64,000 nucleotides of DNA from Emydura subglobosa (taxonomy: Eukaryota > Chordata > Testudines > Chelidae). A model generated the notes under the pieces. The model did not search any database, was not told where the DNA came from, and saw only the letters and a list, made by a program, of their open reading frames with translations. Shown here one piece after another: positions 36,810-49,279 of this stretch; within the stretch, counting starts at the first letter, position 1; each line of letters begins with the position of its first letter. The DNA lies in assembly GCA_007922225.1 (NCBI GenBank), contig ML679966.1, positions 37,911,943 through 37,975,942 on the forward strand. Reading direction: 5' to 3'. The position numbers and the translations under genes were made by a program.

Positions 36810-38490
36810 ACCCAATTCATATTAGAAACAATCTGGTGGGAACTCCCCAAATGAAATTTCCAGTCTCCCTTATAGGAATAGTCTGCTTACTGGACGATAC
36901 TGCCCTTAATTTTAGTTGAGGGGGAAAATTCTGATTTAGGTTTATTATGCTAGTGGATATAAGATATGTCACCCTTTAGATGTAGTGATTTGGTCTGATT
37001 ACTTCTGAGGGGTATTGACTGGTACTTGACCTGAGCTATTCTGATCTGTAAGTGAAATCAAACAATGATTGAGTCAATGATTCGTAGTTATTCCATGTGA
37101 TTGATTAATTGCAGGTTTACGGAATATTCTTATTCACACAAAATAGAAGAATGGTAGCAGAATCTTTTTAATAAAATAGCTACATCACCAATTCAATGCC
37201 ATCTGTTCCCTCATTCTACTCCAAGTACAGTATTTATTATCAATTAAAATAACCTAAAGGAAATAAAAATATAAAGTCTTAAATGTTAAGTTACTATAGA
37301 ATTTAAAATTACTCATTAAAAATACTCCAGCTAAACAACCGTCTATGAACTTTTGATTTACCCTAAAAGAAAGAGACATCTGCCAATTCACCATTCATCT
37401 TTGCTTGCTATAAATCTCAATGATGAAGCTCCATCCTATTTTGATTGGAGGCAAAACAAAACAAACAGCAATAAATGTAATTAACTTGATTAATGAGAAC
37501 ACTAAGATTACTATTTCTTATTTATGGTCATTAATTAGTATTGATTTTGCAATGAGAAATGTGTATGGTCACAAGATTATACTGAAATCATTTGAAAGTT
37601 TGATTTCATTGTGCTTTTGATTACTGTGCAGTAACAAATAGAAAGCAAATCTTGATATTTGATAAAAATATTGTTCTTAAATTAAGAGTAAACATAACAA
37701 AATAATGGACTGCTCTATGATCCAATCTGCCAAGGATTTGTACCAGACCAAAGATATTTGAGAGCAAACAGGCTGTGGCATTAGCGAAGATGACCATATG
37801 ATCTTTCTAGGAATTGCAATATGAATGGATTCACAGATGATATTCAACAAAATAAATTTCTTTACTGAATATAGACCACTGATATTTTTTAAAGGCATGA
37901 TTCAAAACCTATAGAAGTCAACATGTAGCTTTGACAGCTATCAATGAACTTCAGATCAGGCCCTAAAAGTATTAGACATTGGACAGAAGAAGCACTGATC
38001 AATGTGCAGTCTTCTGCAATATATTTCATTGAGGCTATATATTTAATATGCTCCTAATTTTGCATACAAACATAATATATTGTGCATGCATTAAGGATTT
38101 GCATGTGATATTTAGGATTTACACAAGTAGATTGGATAATCTGTCTTCTATCACATGGACATTGAGGCTGTTTTTCCATATTTGACCCCATAAGATATTA
38201 AAATAATAGAGTTTCAGGTCAGACCTCTGTAAGAAGTGCAAATCTGAAAATAGATTCAAATCTGCAACCATATATTCCTACCCTTGTACTTACTTGATGA
38301 TATACCTCTTTGCTGCTGTTTTAACATCTTATTGTGTATGGTAGCTTTTTGTCCCTGAAGGCAGGAAAAATGGTGAAGCCAGAAAGCATTTTAGAAAGAC
38401 CTGCTGGCTTCCTACTAGGGTTTATCTCTCTTTTTTTTAATAGTATTATTACATTTCTGGACTTAATAGAATAAATTTACAAAATGGCAT
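36810..38490. other. AT-rich intron, no named feature
   Basis: Very AT-rich. At 37480-37545 there are closely spaced homeodomain-type words (GTAATTAAC, GATTAATGAG, CATTAATTAG), possible but unproven regulatory content. Confidence 0.5.
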
Positions 38491-38494
38491 GAAA

Positions 38495-38770
38495 TTTACT
38501 TGCCCTTTTTTATGCCTTTCACCTTAGCCGTTCATAGGTGGAACGGCATATTCTCGCCAAAATTAATGAGCTGTCTGGATGTCAGAAGGAAAAAAAGGAA
38601 TAAAAATAAAATCTTAACGTCCTGTCAGGGGCTGTTAAAGGGCCAGATGCTATAGTTAATTTAATTGTGCTGAGCACCCTGCAGCAGCTTTGTGAATGTC
38701 ATGACACATGCACAGCGCCTGCCTTAGCAGTTCAATCAAGTATTAGCAGTTAATGAAGTTAAAGACTGAG
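38495..38770. promoter_or_regulatory. Candidate conserved non-coding element
   Basis: A block of complex, non-repetitive sequence that keeps at least five CpG in an otherwise CpG-poor intron. It has a perfect 7-bp dyad (GCCGTTC at 38527-38533, GAACGGC at 38541-38547) and homeodomain-like words TTAATTTAATTG and CAAAATTAATGAG. It matches none of the repeats in the window. Regulatory function is an inference from composition only. Confidence 0.35.
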
Positions 38771-38774
38771 AATT

Positions 38775-41700
38775 TACACCATCTTTTGAAGATGTACATC
38801 AAATCCCTGAAAACATATTGAAATTCCTCTGAATAGTGTCTGCGGCTTTTTTTTCCCACTTCTAGATCCACCTGCTACACTACCAACCCAATTATTCCCA
38901 CTTTATACATTTCTGAGTAACAGTTATGCTGTCTGTATTGGCTGACTGAGCATGAGGGCTGGCAATATCAAGACAGATGACAATGGATTAATGATTAAAC
39001 ACTAACATTCCTGTACTGCACTGCAACCATTAGTGACTTCTTTTCATTCACTAACGAGGACTTATACAGTTGAATCCAACTACAACTCAGAGTTCCATGT
39101 CAACTAGTGTCTTTAAGGAAATGGAGCTTCCTTTCTAATGAATTGCTGTAGTGTGTTAGACAAGACATTTCCTTTCTTACTTCTTTACGCTATAAAAATA
39201 TCTAGAGAAAGCTGGGAGCACTCGGACACTATACTGATTATGGTTCTAATTATGCAAACAGTTTCACATGCCCGTAATCCCACTGAGTTCAATGGGGCTA
39301 GTCACAAAGGTAAAGACAGGCACATGCATCTGCAGAATCAAGTCTTATTTTTTAAGAAGCCCTTCCTTTTATTTTTGTGTGTACTTCTGAGATGAGCATT
39401 ATCTCAGTCAGGACAAGAGATAAATCTCCCAATATGACCAGGTATCAGCAAATGTATGCAGTTTCATTACATGTTCCACATATGTATCTCCAGGAAGACT
39501 ATTCACTATTCTGGAGCCATAAAGGATCACTTGAATCTCTTACTTTCCACATAATCATTAAGAAGCGGAAAAGAGGAATTAAAAAGGAAGGCAGGAGAAA
39601 TCTAAACTGCTTTTCTAAATTAATTCATTGTAAAAGTATAGTACAACTACTTCATCTGAAGAAGGAAAATGTTTTAGTTTCTAGACTATTTTTTTCTTTC
39701 TTCTTGGTTACTGACCGCAAAAGATATCCCCTGCATTTGATAACTACTAATACTGATACAAAATAATGTTGGGGAAATTAATGATTAAAGAGCTCAACTA
39801 TCAGTGAATTTGTACCAGAGGAAGGAAAGGAGGCAGGCAGACCAGCCTTCTGGAGTGCAATGAAAGAGAAGGAAGAAGGAAAATCAAGTCTAGAAACCCT
39901 TTTAGATGTGTGATAGGGGTAGAAAAAAAGAGAGAAATGTGTCAAATAGAAAAGTGAAAGGAAGGAATTTGGAATCACAACGTGAAAGCTATTTACATAG
40001 TAATGAAATTATTTTAACTAGAGATAAGAAATTAAAAAAAAAAAAACCAAAACAAAAACCAGTGAGAAAACCTCCCTTCTTATACTTAACATATGATGGT
40101 GAAGTTGGCATAAAGCAATTTGTTTGTAGATAGCGGCTTGGGATACTGGCTCTGATATTTATTATTGCAGAGACCAACTCCCAATGTAATGACCAAACAG
40201 AAAAATTGATATTTAATAATGTTTAATAATGCTTATTAATGTTATGCATATGTATGTCTAGAGGTCCAAAATCCCGATAGTAGGCCTTCAAACTCAGACA
40301 TGTTGAACAGCAGGGCATGCTTCTTTGTTTCAGAGAGGAATTTAGAATGTGTAACAGCAACATCCAGCTAACTAAACTAACCACATACTCTTACCAAAAT
40401 CTGAAGTAACTGACTGTTTTATCTTTTTCTTTTATATACATTTTATACTTAGATTATACATTAGATATTGTTTGATATAGTCATTGATACTATAGTATAG
40501 TGGTATAACTGTACATCAGATGTAAAAAAGATTAATTAAAATCTAAAAAGTATATAGACAGGTAAAAGCTATCACAAATATTCTGTAATAAACCTCTTCA
40601 GTTTAAGACGGCATTATTGCCAAGCTGAACAGACCACAAAGAGTAGTGCAAACAGTTTGAACAAGGATGACTATTTTAAATTGAAATGTAATCTCTATAT
40701 AACTATCTAATAAAGATATAACAAGATCTTTTGTTTTATATTTAATGTTATATTGAAGAATGTGATAACAATCGGTATAATGAGAAGTAAAAGTGAAGTG
40801 AAAATCTTCAAGGTAAACCCAACCAAAATGCTATATCATCTATTGGCCATAAGCCTAATTAACTGTTTGATGGCAGTTACAGTGAGACACACCTTGCCTT
40901 ATTAAGTGATCCTACTACCTTCAACAGAAGTGAAAGGAAAAGCTTTTATACAAATGTATCCAGTTATTTTTTATTATTTCATTAACTGTCACATCGTGTT
41001 GGTGTTGTATTACTCAATGATGAACTACTAAACAAGAACACATTCTCAAAAGAAATGTGAACTGACTTTACATGAAGACTATTTTTACTTCAGAGTGGCT
41101 ATTTTGGTAGACACTTCAAAGTGCTGGGAGAACACTGAACATGGGACAGAATATGAAGTCAGGCAAAGTTGGGCAAAGACGATACTGCAAGAGGGGCTCC
41201 TATAATGTAACTTGGAGGAGTACGCTAGAGATTTGAGTTGAATCTGCAGTTATTCAAGAAATAGCTCAAGATATTTTACACAAAGTTGTATGGTCTCATG
41301 TATCTTACACAAACGGGCATGGCTCAAAATGTTTTGCATGAAGATGGCATTTTTCAGAGATGAAATTATAACAAGTCACAAAACTGACACCAGACTGCAC
41401 ACTGGATGATGAGAAGGGACACAACTTGTATTCTAGTTAGACATTTCAATCTTCACCAAAAGCATACATCACATTCTGACTGCCCCATTTGCCAAAAAAG
41501 ATAATTAAAGGCATATTACCTATCAGAAACGATATAAAATAGGCTTACTGTATTCAATGTCACTTTCTCAAGTGAAACGTTCTGATGAAAGATATGGAGA
41601 GGGGCTTGGCTGGCTGGCCACTGAGAGCACTCCCTACCTCATAACAAAAATCTTGTCACTGACAGTATCCTACTAGCACTTTTTAAAAAAATCATCTTTC

Positions 41701-42350
41701 TTTTCAGTCCACCACTCATGTCTCTAACAAAGACGGAACAAGTTAATGGAGGAGGGGGATATCAAGTAAAGGAGAAAAAAAGGTTGGAGATGGTAGCTAT
41801 CCAGCAGGAGGCTGATAAGATGATAGGGACAGATTAAGATGTTTAGTTGAAAACATGCAAAATCAGTTGCTGTAGTTGAGTTTTGCTTTGAAGTCCTGGA
41901 GTCTTAACAAACCCAGAACACAGCAAATCTGAAAGGAATCAAAACCATATGATATGAATAAATATTTTGCTGACCCCAGTACAAAATGAAAGTGATAAGT
42001 TTCACACCATTCTACTTATCACTATAAAAAAGATAATTGTTTCAAAGAAAAACTAATTCTTTTTCAAAGCCATTTATTCAAGTAATCCTTCATGCTCCTT
42101 GTCATGGTTTTTTTTATATATATTTTTCTGTGAATAAAGGAATTTAAAAGGACTTAAAGATCCAGGTCCACAAACTGAAAAAAAAAAAAAAGGATGGGCT
42201 GGAGGAGCAAAAGGAGATGTCTTTAAGGTAGATGCAATACAGTCACTTCCCTTTGTTGTAATCTGGCCCCAGGGACAAAGGATTCGGGGGGGAAGGGACT
42301 GGGAGATTAGGAACATGGAGCATTGAGGGTACCATTTTGGCAGTTTAAGG
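38775..42350. other. Intron, no named feature
   Basis: AT-rich. A short frame across 39377-39766 (129 codons) is the longest but has low-complexity K/R runs and no family resemblance. A partial AATGGGG-type palindrome lies near 39270. Confidence 0.6.
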
Positions 42351-42359
42351 AAAAAACTT

Positions 42360-43561
42360 AAAAAAGGAGGAGGAAGAGAAGAGATTAAAACCTCAGTGTA
42401 TGCGGGAGTGTGAGGGAGGGCAGCTTGGTGAACAGCTCTCCTGGTAAACTTCCATTGCCATAGGGCTGCCAGACCTCTACACCACAGCTTGTCTTTTGTA
42501 GCTCCCCTTTCACAGGATGACCCCCATGGGTGGTAAATGAAATGTTACTAGACAGCAGGGAATCAATAACTATGACAGGGCACTTGCCAGAAGGATCAAA
42601 GAAAAGGAGGATTCAGGGAGTTACTGGAGTAACTCACATGGTGCAAATTAGGAAAAACAAAACAATTGTAATAAGACCATGGAAAGAAAAATGTGGCAAT
42701 CAATGAGATGGAAGAACAAGGGACTAAGATATGGTTCAATGCCAAAGGAGACCTGACCAATTATCAGGTGTGATCTATAGTCATGATCCAGGATTAGGCT
42801 CCCTACCACTCTTTCCAAAAGGCAAAGTGGTACATTCCATGAGTGATACTGGATGATTGGATCGACTTGCTCCCTCTATATGCTTGGTAGACCTGGGAAT
42901 TAAAGGGCAGAGTTGGATTCAAGGAAGCCAACTCAAAATTTATGAAAGTGAGTAAAGAAAGAGGCAAGAAATGGTTTCTTCCCTTTTTTTCTTACAGATT
43001 TGCAACCATCAAATGGTGGAGGCTTAAAACATTGTGTGTCCTGATGTGGAGACAAGTTTTTGGTGGGGACACCACCATGGTAGGGAAGCCTGAATGGATT
43101 TGTCTGAAGCTCACCTCTCTGACTCAGACCCATGCCCTATGGCCAAGTATGCAGATTGAGGAGAACGTAACAGAAGCCATGACAGACAACACCGAATGGA
43201 AGTTGCTGGTGACCAATCTCTTTGCATCCATATCTCCCTTGTCCATTAACACCACTGCTTTGGTACAAAGGAAAATAGAGTAATTGGTGCCATTGCCCAA
43301 CTAACAGCCGCACAATTGGGAATTGGGATGATATTGTAGAGGCAGAGGAGACACCCTAGTGGGTTGTACCAGACGTGATGAGCTTACACCTCCCTGGTTC
43401 ATACTTTGAGCCTAATTTTAATGGTGGTTCAAGTAATTACAACTACTGCAGCCTTGAAAATGTGCTGCTGAGTAAAACTTGAAAAAGAAAGCACAAAAAG
43501 ACAAGAATATAGTGCAAATGAAATGAATGCTAATATAAAAAGAAAGACAGAAGCAAGGGAA
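42360..43561 (+). pseudogene. Decayed endogenous retrovirus, 3' internal part
   Basis: The segment ends in a purine tract (AAGAAAGACAGAAGCAAGGG) directly before the TGTAGC that opens the following LTR, as a polypurine tract does. Upstream, short frames over 42942-43283 and beyond carry NTT and NVT sequons and a hydrophobic run near 43415 suggestive of an envelope-protein end, but the frames are broken and I cannot assign a retroviral family. No intact gene, no entry or replication function. Confidence 0.4.
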
Positions 43562-44140
43562 TGTAGCTGAGACCTGGCCTGACATGAGTAATTAACACAT
43601 GAAGGGAGGCCTCATTTCTTGGAAGATAGAATTAGGGAGGTAAATGAATCATCAGGTTGATAACAGAATGCTTGTGCTAAGTAAGATAAGTCACTAGGCT
43701 AAGACGACAGAATGTCTGAGCCAAATAAGATAAGAGGAACAAAACTCAGGGAACTATTTACTAGAACTAGATAACAAGGGGAAAATAGCATAGAAATGTA
43801 GAGAGGAGGTAAAGAGGAAGTCAAACCATGGACACTACATATTTCACAGAATTGATTCCTGCAAAGTAACCAAGCCAAGCCAAAAATGTGTCATGCAATG
43901 TTTAGTAAATTCAATTAAATGTGTAATATATATAAAGGGAGAGGGTTTCTGTGTAACTTTGGAGCTGTCATATACCCTCCATCCATCCCCCCCATGTTTT
44001 AGTCTGATCGCCTTAGCATAGCATTGATGTATGTCAAATAAAGATAGCTGAGTGATGAAGGCTGAAGTCGAACGGAGTACTTGGGAAGCGAAGTGGAAAG
44101 AAGTCTCAGAGGGAATCCCAACAGGACTGGGACAGTCACT
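43562..44140 (+). mobile_element. Endogenous retrovirus LTR, probably the 3' LTR
   Basis: Starts TGTAGCTGAGACC after a polypurine tract. It has a TATA box in GTAATATATATAAAGGG near 43922 and AATAAA at 44037-44042, about 110 bp downstream. U5 runs to about 44130, where CCCAACA or GACAGTCA could be the end. No matching 5' LTR or target duplication was identified. Confidence 0.55.
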
Positions 44141-44149
44141 TCTCAATGA

Positions 44150-44865
44150 AATGGTCTTTGCACACTTTAGATTAATACACTTTAAAGTACACTAAGCAAA
44201 AGGCACTTTCAGTGCTTAGAAAGAGCATCCTCATGGGAAGTTAATGCAGAGTAGCTAGTACTCTGTAAATTCACACACTATCGTGCACAACACTAAATTC
44301 CAGTGTAGACAAACCTACAGTCTTCATGTATTTATATAGGGTATTTAGGAACACTTGGCAAAGTAATAAAGATAGTATGAAGATAGTAATGGGTTCTGCA
44401 AATCTTGTGTAAATGGAGGGAAAGGGTAGTGTTAAGGATGTGTGGGCATGTTGAATGATAATTTCTTGCCTTTCTCATGTTTAAATTCTTAACTTTACCT
44501 GAGAATTAAAGAAGATTTTGCCACTGGAACTTTTATTTTTTTCATCTTATGATTTCAAAAATTAAACTTATTCACTACACATCAATGCTAATTGCTGGCA
44601 AAGGCATAAATATAAACCATTTCTGAATGATTAACTCTTCCAAAAAGTTTAAAGAATTTTTAGTTGAAAGTTGTTGTTGGAAATAAAGGTTTTTTTCCTT
44701 TCTATGAACCTTGAATTTTGAAATATGAGCTGTTTAAAACTTAAAAAAAAATCCTTTTAATTTCTGGTCTGAGATTAAACATGAAAATATTTAGGCCAAT
44801 GATTTCTTATGCTTCTTTGCTTTAAATAAAGCCAGAACGCATTCAGAAATACGACCTATGCCCAA
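44150..44865. other. Intron, no named feature
   Basis: Ordinary AT-rich sequence between the retroviral LTR and the palindromic repeat. Confidence 0.6.
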
Positions 44866-44927
44866 GATTTTTAAAAATGGGTGCATAAAAGTTAGGCTCC
44901 AAAGCCCATTTAGACACCTAAATAAGG

Positions 44928-45017
44928 GGCCTAATTTTCAAAAGCACTGAGCATTCAGCTGTTCTCACTGAAGTCAATGGAAACAACTAAGTGCTCAGTG
45001 TTTTTAGAAATTAGGCC
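44928..45017. repeat. Palindromic short repeat, 26-bp arms
   Basis: The arm GGCCTAATTTTCAAAAGCAC at 44928-44947, extended by TGAGCA, pairs with 44992-45017 (TGCTCAGTG... to AAATTAGGCC) with 3-4 mismatches and a 38-nt loop centred on CACTGAAGTCAATGG. Best-preserved member of the palindrome class in this window. Confidence 0.8.
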
Positions 45018-46004
45018 ACTGACATAGGAGCCTAAATATGAAGTTAAGATCCTAATCATGCACTCGTTTAAAAAAAAATGGCCTAGAACAAAATGCATCT
45101 TTCAACTTTACCCATGTAATGACCACATGAAAAATGTATTATTTCTGAGGTACAGTGCTTTTCCTTTATCCACTTTATGCACAAAGCAATGAGTGATCCA
45201 TGTCATGATCAGCAATTTATTGTTATTCCGCACATGTCCTACAGGTCTATGCGGCTCATTTACTGACACTATAGTAAACTTTGCATTATTGTGATGTTCC
45301 TAAAGAGACCCTTGATTGAGACCCAGGATTTCATTACACAATATGAAGGTTGTCCAATGTTTTTACTGCCAAAAAATAAATATCATTTCAGTAACATGCA
45401 CAAACACAACATATACTTCTCTATATTCTACAATTTGCCTGGCTATTTAGCACAGTCCATAGCAATACCAACAGAAAAAACTACTGTTCCTATGAATTTC
45501 TCCCGTAGTAATTTTTATCAGTGTTAGTACCAAGATAACTAACACTGCACACTGATAAACGACATGGCCTTGTTGTTATTATAACGACTCAGAGCCATGA
45601 CTTTATATTTAAACATATAAATATTGAATTCCCCAGCACTACCAGTCGCCATTTTTTATACTTTCCCCTTTCGCTCCTTGTAGATTGGGATGTGCTCCAA
45701 AATGTCTTCATGATGTACTTTATTACCCACCACTACTAACATAATTCATCATGCTCAGTCTCAAGGAATTGAGTACCTCATTTATTAACAGTTTTATGCA
45801 GGGTCTTCCATCTCTCTCAGTGATCAAACCTTACTTTTTCTTTTCTTTAAAACAGCAAATGGTAGCTGTAGATTAATCTTCCATTTCCTAGTCTACCATA
45901 GCTGCTTTTCCAAATATCTCAGATGAAGAGAGTGCACGCTCCTAAAGTTTGACAAGTGCAGCAATTTGGATGTCAAGATCAGGGTCCAGATAATCCACAG
46001 TTGG

Positions 46005-46117
46005 CACCTTGTGTAGTCTTTTATATGTGTAAAATGGGTGTAAAATTTTGGGTGTAAGTATTCTGATTTGGCATTTTACACCTATTTTGTACATGTATAA
46101 ATATCAAGTGCAAGGTG
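46005..46117. repeat. Palindromic short repeat interrupted at its edge by an LTR
   Basis: AAAATGGGTGTAAAAT at 46031-46046 pairs with ATTTTACACCTATTTT at 46073-46088 (15/16). The pairing extends outwards imperfectly to CACCTTG at 46005 and CAAGG at 46111. The neighbouring LTR inserted exactly at this right margin. Confidence 0.7.
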
Positions 46118-47171
46118 TGACCTGTCAGTGCCTAGGGTAGTCCAATGCCAACATCAGGACAGGCTGCAAAAGGAGAGCAGATTCTCTCCAAACTGGTGAC
46201 TAAAAGTGCCATAAGATTCACCAACCATTGCCTCTGATTCCCCATACTCATTATCACAAAGCTAAAAAAAGAAGTTACACAGCCCCCTTTACAGCAATTC
46301 AGTCTCTGGTCCCCAATTAGCACTAGGTCCAGTAAAGAGAAACATTATTAAAACTCTATTCCCTTTACCAAAGATGTTCTCCTGATCCACAAAGGGTCAG
46401 CCACATTGGCAAATCATTATTATTTTGGATCTTACCCAAAATACCACACTGCCAGCCAATTCTTTAGCAACTAAAACTAAAGGTTTATTGTAAAGGATAG
46501 AAACAAATGAAGAGAGGGGTCAAAGCAATCAGATACATACAAATGACTTTAAAGTCCCTATATATCAGATCCTCAGCAGAACTGTGGAGTTTGCAGGCTT
46601 ATACAGTTCCTCTGGAGTGCATCCAATACTTGGGATGGGTCTCAGTCCTTTGTTGCAGCTTTAGTTATAGATGGGTTGATCCAGAGATTGGAAGCAGGAA
46701 TGAAGACAAGATGGGAATGGTGCAGCTGCCTTTTATGTCCCTTTGCCACATGGCTTGCCCCAAACACAGCCACATAGCACATGACATCAAAAAGGCCCAG
46801 AGTCCTTTGTCCCTGGGCATGTTCTTACATATCCTGGTAACTCATAAGGTGTAGCACCTGGGTTCTTTCACTGGATTCATAGTACCTTTGAGTTCCCTTT
46901 ATGGACTATTAAGCCGGTTTAGTGCTGCTGCCATCCTGTCTGGGGGTATGACCCAGAAAAACAGCACCAGTTTGAAATACAAATATACCAGACATATTTA
47001 GAACTCATAATATAAAACTGATACAGGTATATAAACAATATATTAGACTTAGTAAATTATAACCTTCCCAATGGTACCTGACACAGAATATTTTGTAAGA
47101 TTCATTGTAATTTTGCAATAATGATATCAATAATATTATAAGGGATCACATATATTTGTGACGGTGTCACA
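46116..47171 (-). mobile_element. Solo LTR, 1056 bp (5-bp target duplication CAAGG)
   Basis: Left end TGTGACCTGTC, right end GGTGTCACA, perfect CAAGG at 46111-46115 and 47172-47176. The termini are inverted repeats of TGTGAC. On the minus strand GGGACATAAAAGGCAGC (TATA, near 46731-46737) lies about 245 bp upstream of AATAAA (46484-46489), fixing the orientation. Open frames inside are short and meaningless. Internal genes have been lost by LTR-LTR recombination (inferred). Confidence 0.85.
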
Positions 47172-47721
47172 CAAGGTAGTAAAGAATCAGCCACGAGAAG
47201 TCTGTTCTTGAGATTCTCAACAACATTGTACGCACGTGCACTCCTATAACACTCTTACAGGAGCATTTTGGTTTTTGTAATGTTCACAAACCAACATTCT
47301 TTTCTATTTGTTAAACTTTTAGGATGAATTGACAATTTAATTAATTTTCCATTTTAGGCCCCTATTAATTTCTCTGAATCATGTGGCCTGATGGTCAGAA
47401 ATAAAAGAACATTCATAGCTTGTATTAACACCAATAAAAGCTGCTGTTGCTCAGGAATTTTTGAAAAATATCAGGCTACTCACTCCTGATAGACTTCACC
47501 AAAAAATAGAAAGAAAAAGATAAATGGAACAAAACATAAATGACACTTATAATTAGCAATCTTCCACTCTCTTGATTTAATCTGCACCAGCTGTAGACCT
47601 ATTAAACAGCTCACAGGTGTTCATATTAATGACTAAAACAACAACACATGTTTTCTTTATGGCTCCTTAAGTATTTATAATATTAAACTCAAATACAATG
47701 TGTTTAAGCATATCAGGTGTT

Positions 47722-47735
47722 ACACACACACACAC
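47722..47735. repeat. Short (CA)n tract
   Basis: Seven AC units on the + strand. Confidence 0.9.
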
Positions 47736-47867
47736 GTTTTCAATATAATGCCTTGGCCGGAAATGGTATCACCAACCAGACTATCAGATCTAATGTGTGT
47801 CACAAAAACCCCACCTTTCAACAATATCAGCTGAAGCAGAAAGTTTTTGTAATAAATATGTTAGAAG

Positions 47868-48989
47868 TGTAACCCATCTGCCAGACCAAGTTGGCAGCAG
47901 CAAGGGCCGGGTTCTATATCTAGGGGTCCCTGTAAATGACGCAACACCAAACTGGCTCGAGCCCCCACCCAGTCACCTGGGAAATTACACACTATCCCCT
48001 GGGCGCCCTCCAAAGGGCAATACTTCCCCTATCGCAAGCACAGAGTCTGAGTGTAGAAAGAAACCTTTTAATAGCAAAACAGAGATAACACCGCACTGGT
48101 TTGGGGAAACAGTGCAAACAGAGTTCATGAACTCATTGAGCCCAAACCCATCCCAGAGTACGGGGCATGTCCTTCGCCTCTCCCTTCCTTCTTGCCCCTG
48201 TACTGACCGTCGTAGTTGCAATATCCACCTCTCAGGTGTGACTCCGCCCCGTAGGCCGCACCGGTCCAACACAGGCTTGTCCAGGCCCCCTCTGCTGCTG
48301 TCTCCTATCGCCTGTGGGCCTCACTGAGTCCCCCACCGCTGGCAACGACCACGCCGATCTCCCACCGACTGCTGNNNNNNNNNNGACTGTGCTAGCCTCC
48401 CACCAGAGTTGCCTGTTGCCCACTCAGCTCTGTTAGTGGTCAGGCAAGGTTCAGCTCTTAGTGATTTCAGCTCCTAATGATTTCAGCTCTTAGTGATTTC
48501 AGCTCATAGGTAAACCTTCTGCTGTCATACAGGAAATGTCCCTGCTTTCAAGAGACAAAAGACTCCAAGGTGAGTCATTAAGTCTACCTTTTAACAATGG
48601 GAGGTGAGAGTCACTCCCTGCCAGGGGGCCATCCTTTCGCCTGGCCCCTGCAATCCCAATAGGAGACTCCTCCACCTCCACCTTTTCCAGGCTGAAACAT
48701 CAGCCTGCCACCCTTGGGGAGCTCTGTCTATTTTAGGGTGAAGTGTTCTATCATAACAGACTAAATACAGTTTTGCTGACATCTGTTCATACAATTGAAG
48801 GGCAACATTTCATTACCCCAGCAGTTAACACAAAAGTGTTTTGTAACCCAAACCCAGCCCTGCTAACCATTTCCCATTATGCTCCACACCTAGGTAAATT
48901 ATGCTAAGTACTTAATTGTACTCATGCAGATACAAAGCCCATGCAAATAATGTGCCCCCCTTTACTCAGACACTCAGACCTTGCTTACA
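47868..48989 (-). mobile_element. Probable solo LTR (4-bp target duplication GAAG)
   Basis: Left end TGTAACCC, right end TTGCTTACA, with GAAG outside both (47864-47867 and 48990-48993). The ends pair as TGTAA/TTACA. On the minus strand there is a TTAAAA TATA-like word at 48589-48594 and an ATTAAA polyadenylation-type word at 48067-48072. GC-rich and CpG-bearing unlike the flanks. The + strand open frame 47797-48327 (Pro/Ser-rich) crosses the boundary and has no known motif. It contains a 10-N gap. Confidence 0.6.
48375..48384. other. Assembly gap (10 N)
   Basis: Gap within the GC-rich LTR; the true size is unknown. CTCCCACC occurs on both sides, suggesting a tandem duplication that the assembler could not resolve. 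Confidence 0.97.
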
Positions 48990-49208
48990 GAAGCAACAGG
49001 CACTGGCAAGTACAAAAAGACAAACAGTTATCGGCTTGATTTCTTCTCATCTGTATCTTCTAGCAAGTCCAGTTACCTTTGCACACCCATTTGCCATGGT
49101 TATTTAGAATAATCACAACAGATGGTGTCTATCAATAATATTGCCAAACAACAACTGTAGTTTCTACAGGACTGAAGCAACAATCTTAACTCAGTGTGAA
49201 GGCAAAAA

Positions 49209-49273
49209 GTAGAATTTACAAAGCTAGAATTTACAAAGAAGCTAGAATCAAAGCTAGAATTTACAAAGAAAGT
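49209..49273. repeat. Small minisatellite, AGAATTTACAAAG units
   Basis: Four units of 12-18 bp (AGAATTTACAAAGCT, AGAATTTACAAAGAAGCT, AGAATCAAAGCT, AGAATTTACAAAGAAAGT). Confidence 0.9.
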
Positions 49274-49279
49274 AATTGT

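Noticed and set aside
37677..37898. Possible small gene on the minus strand (73 codons)
   Set aside because: Typical chance frame in AT-rich DNA, no motif.
39377..39766. 129-codon plus-strand frame
   Set aside because: Basic, low-complexity translation, no splice-site support and no recognised domain.
47797..48327. 176-codon plus-strand open frame
   Set aside because: Crosses the boundary of a probable LTR, Pro/Ser-rich, no motif, ends near an assembly gap.
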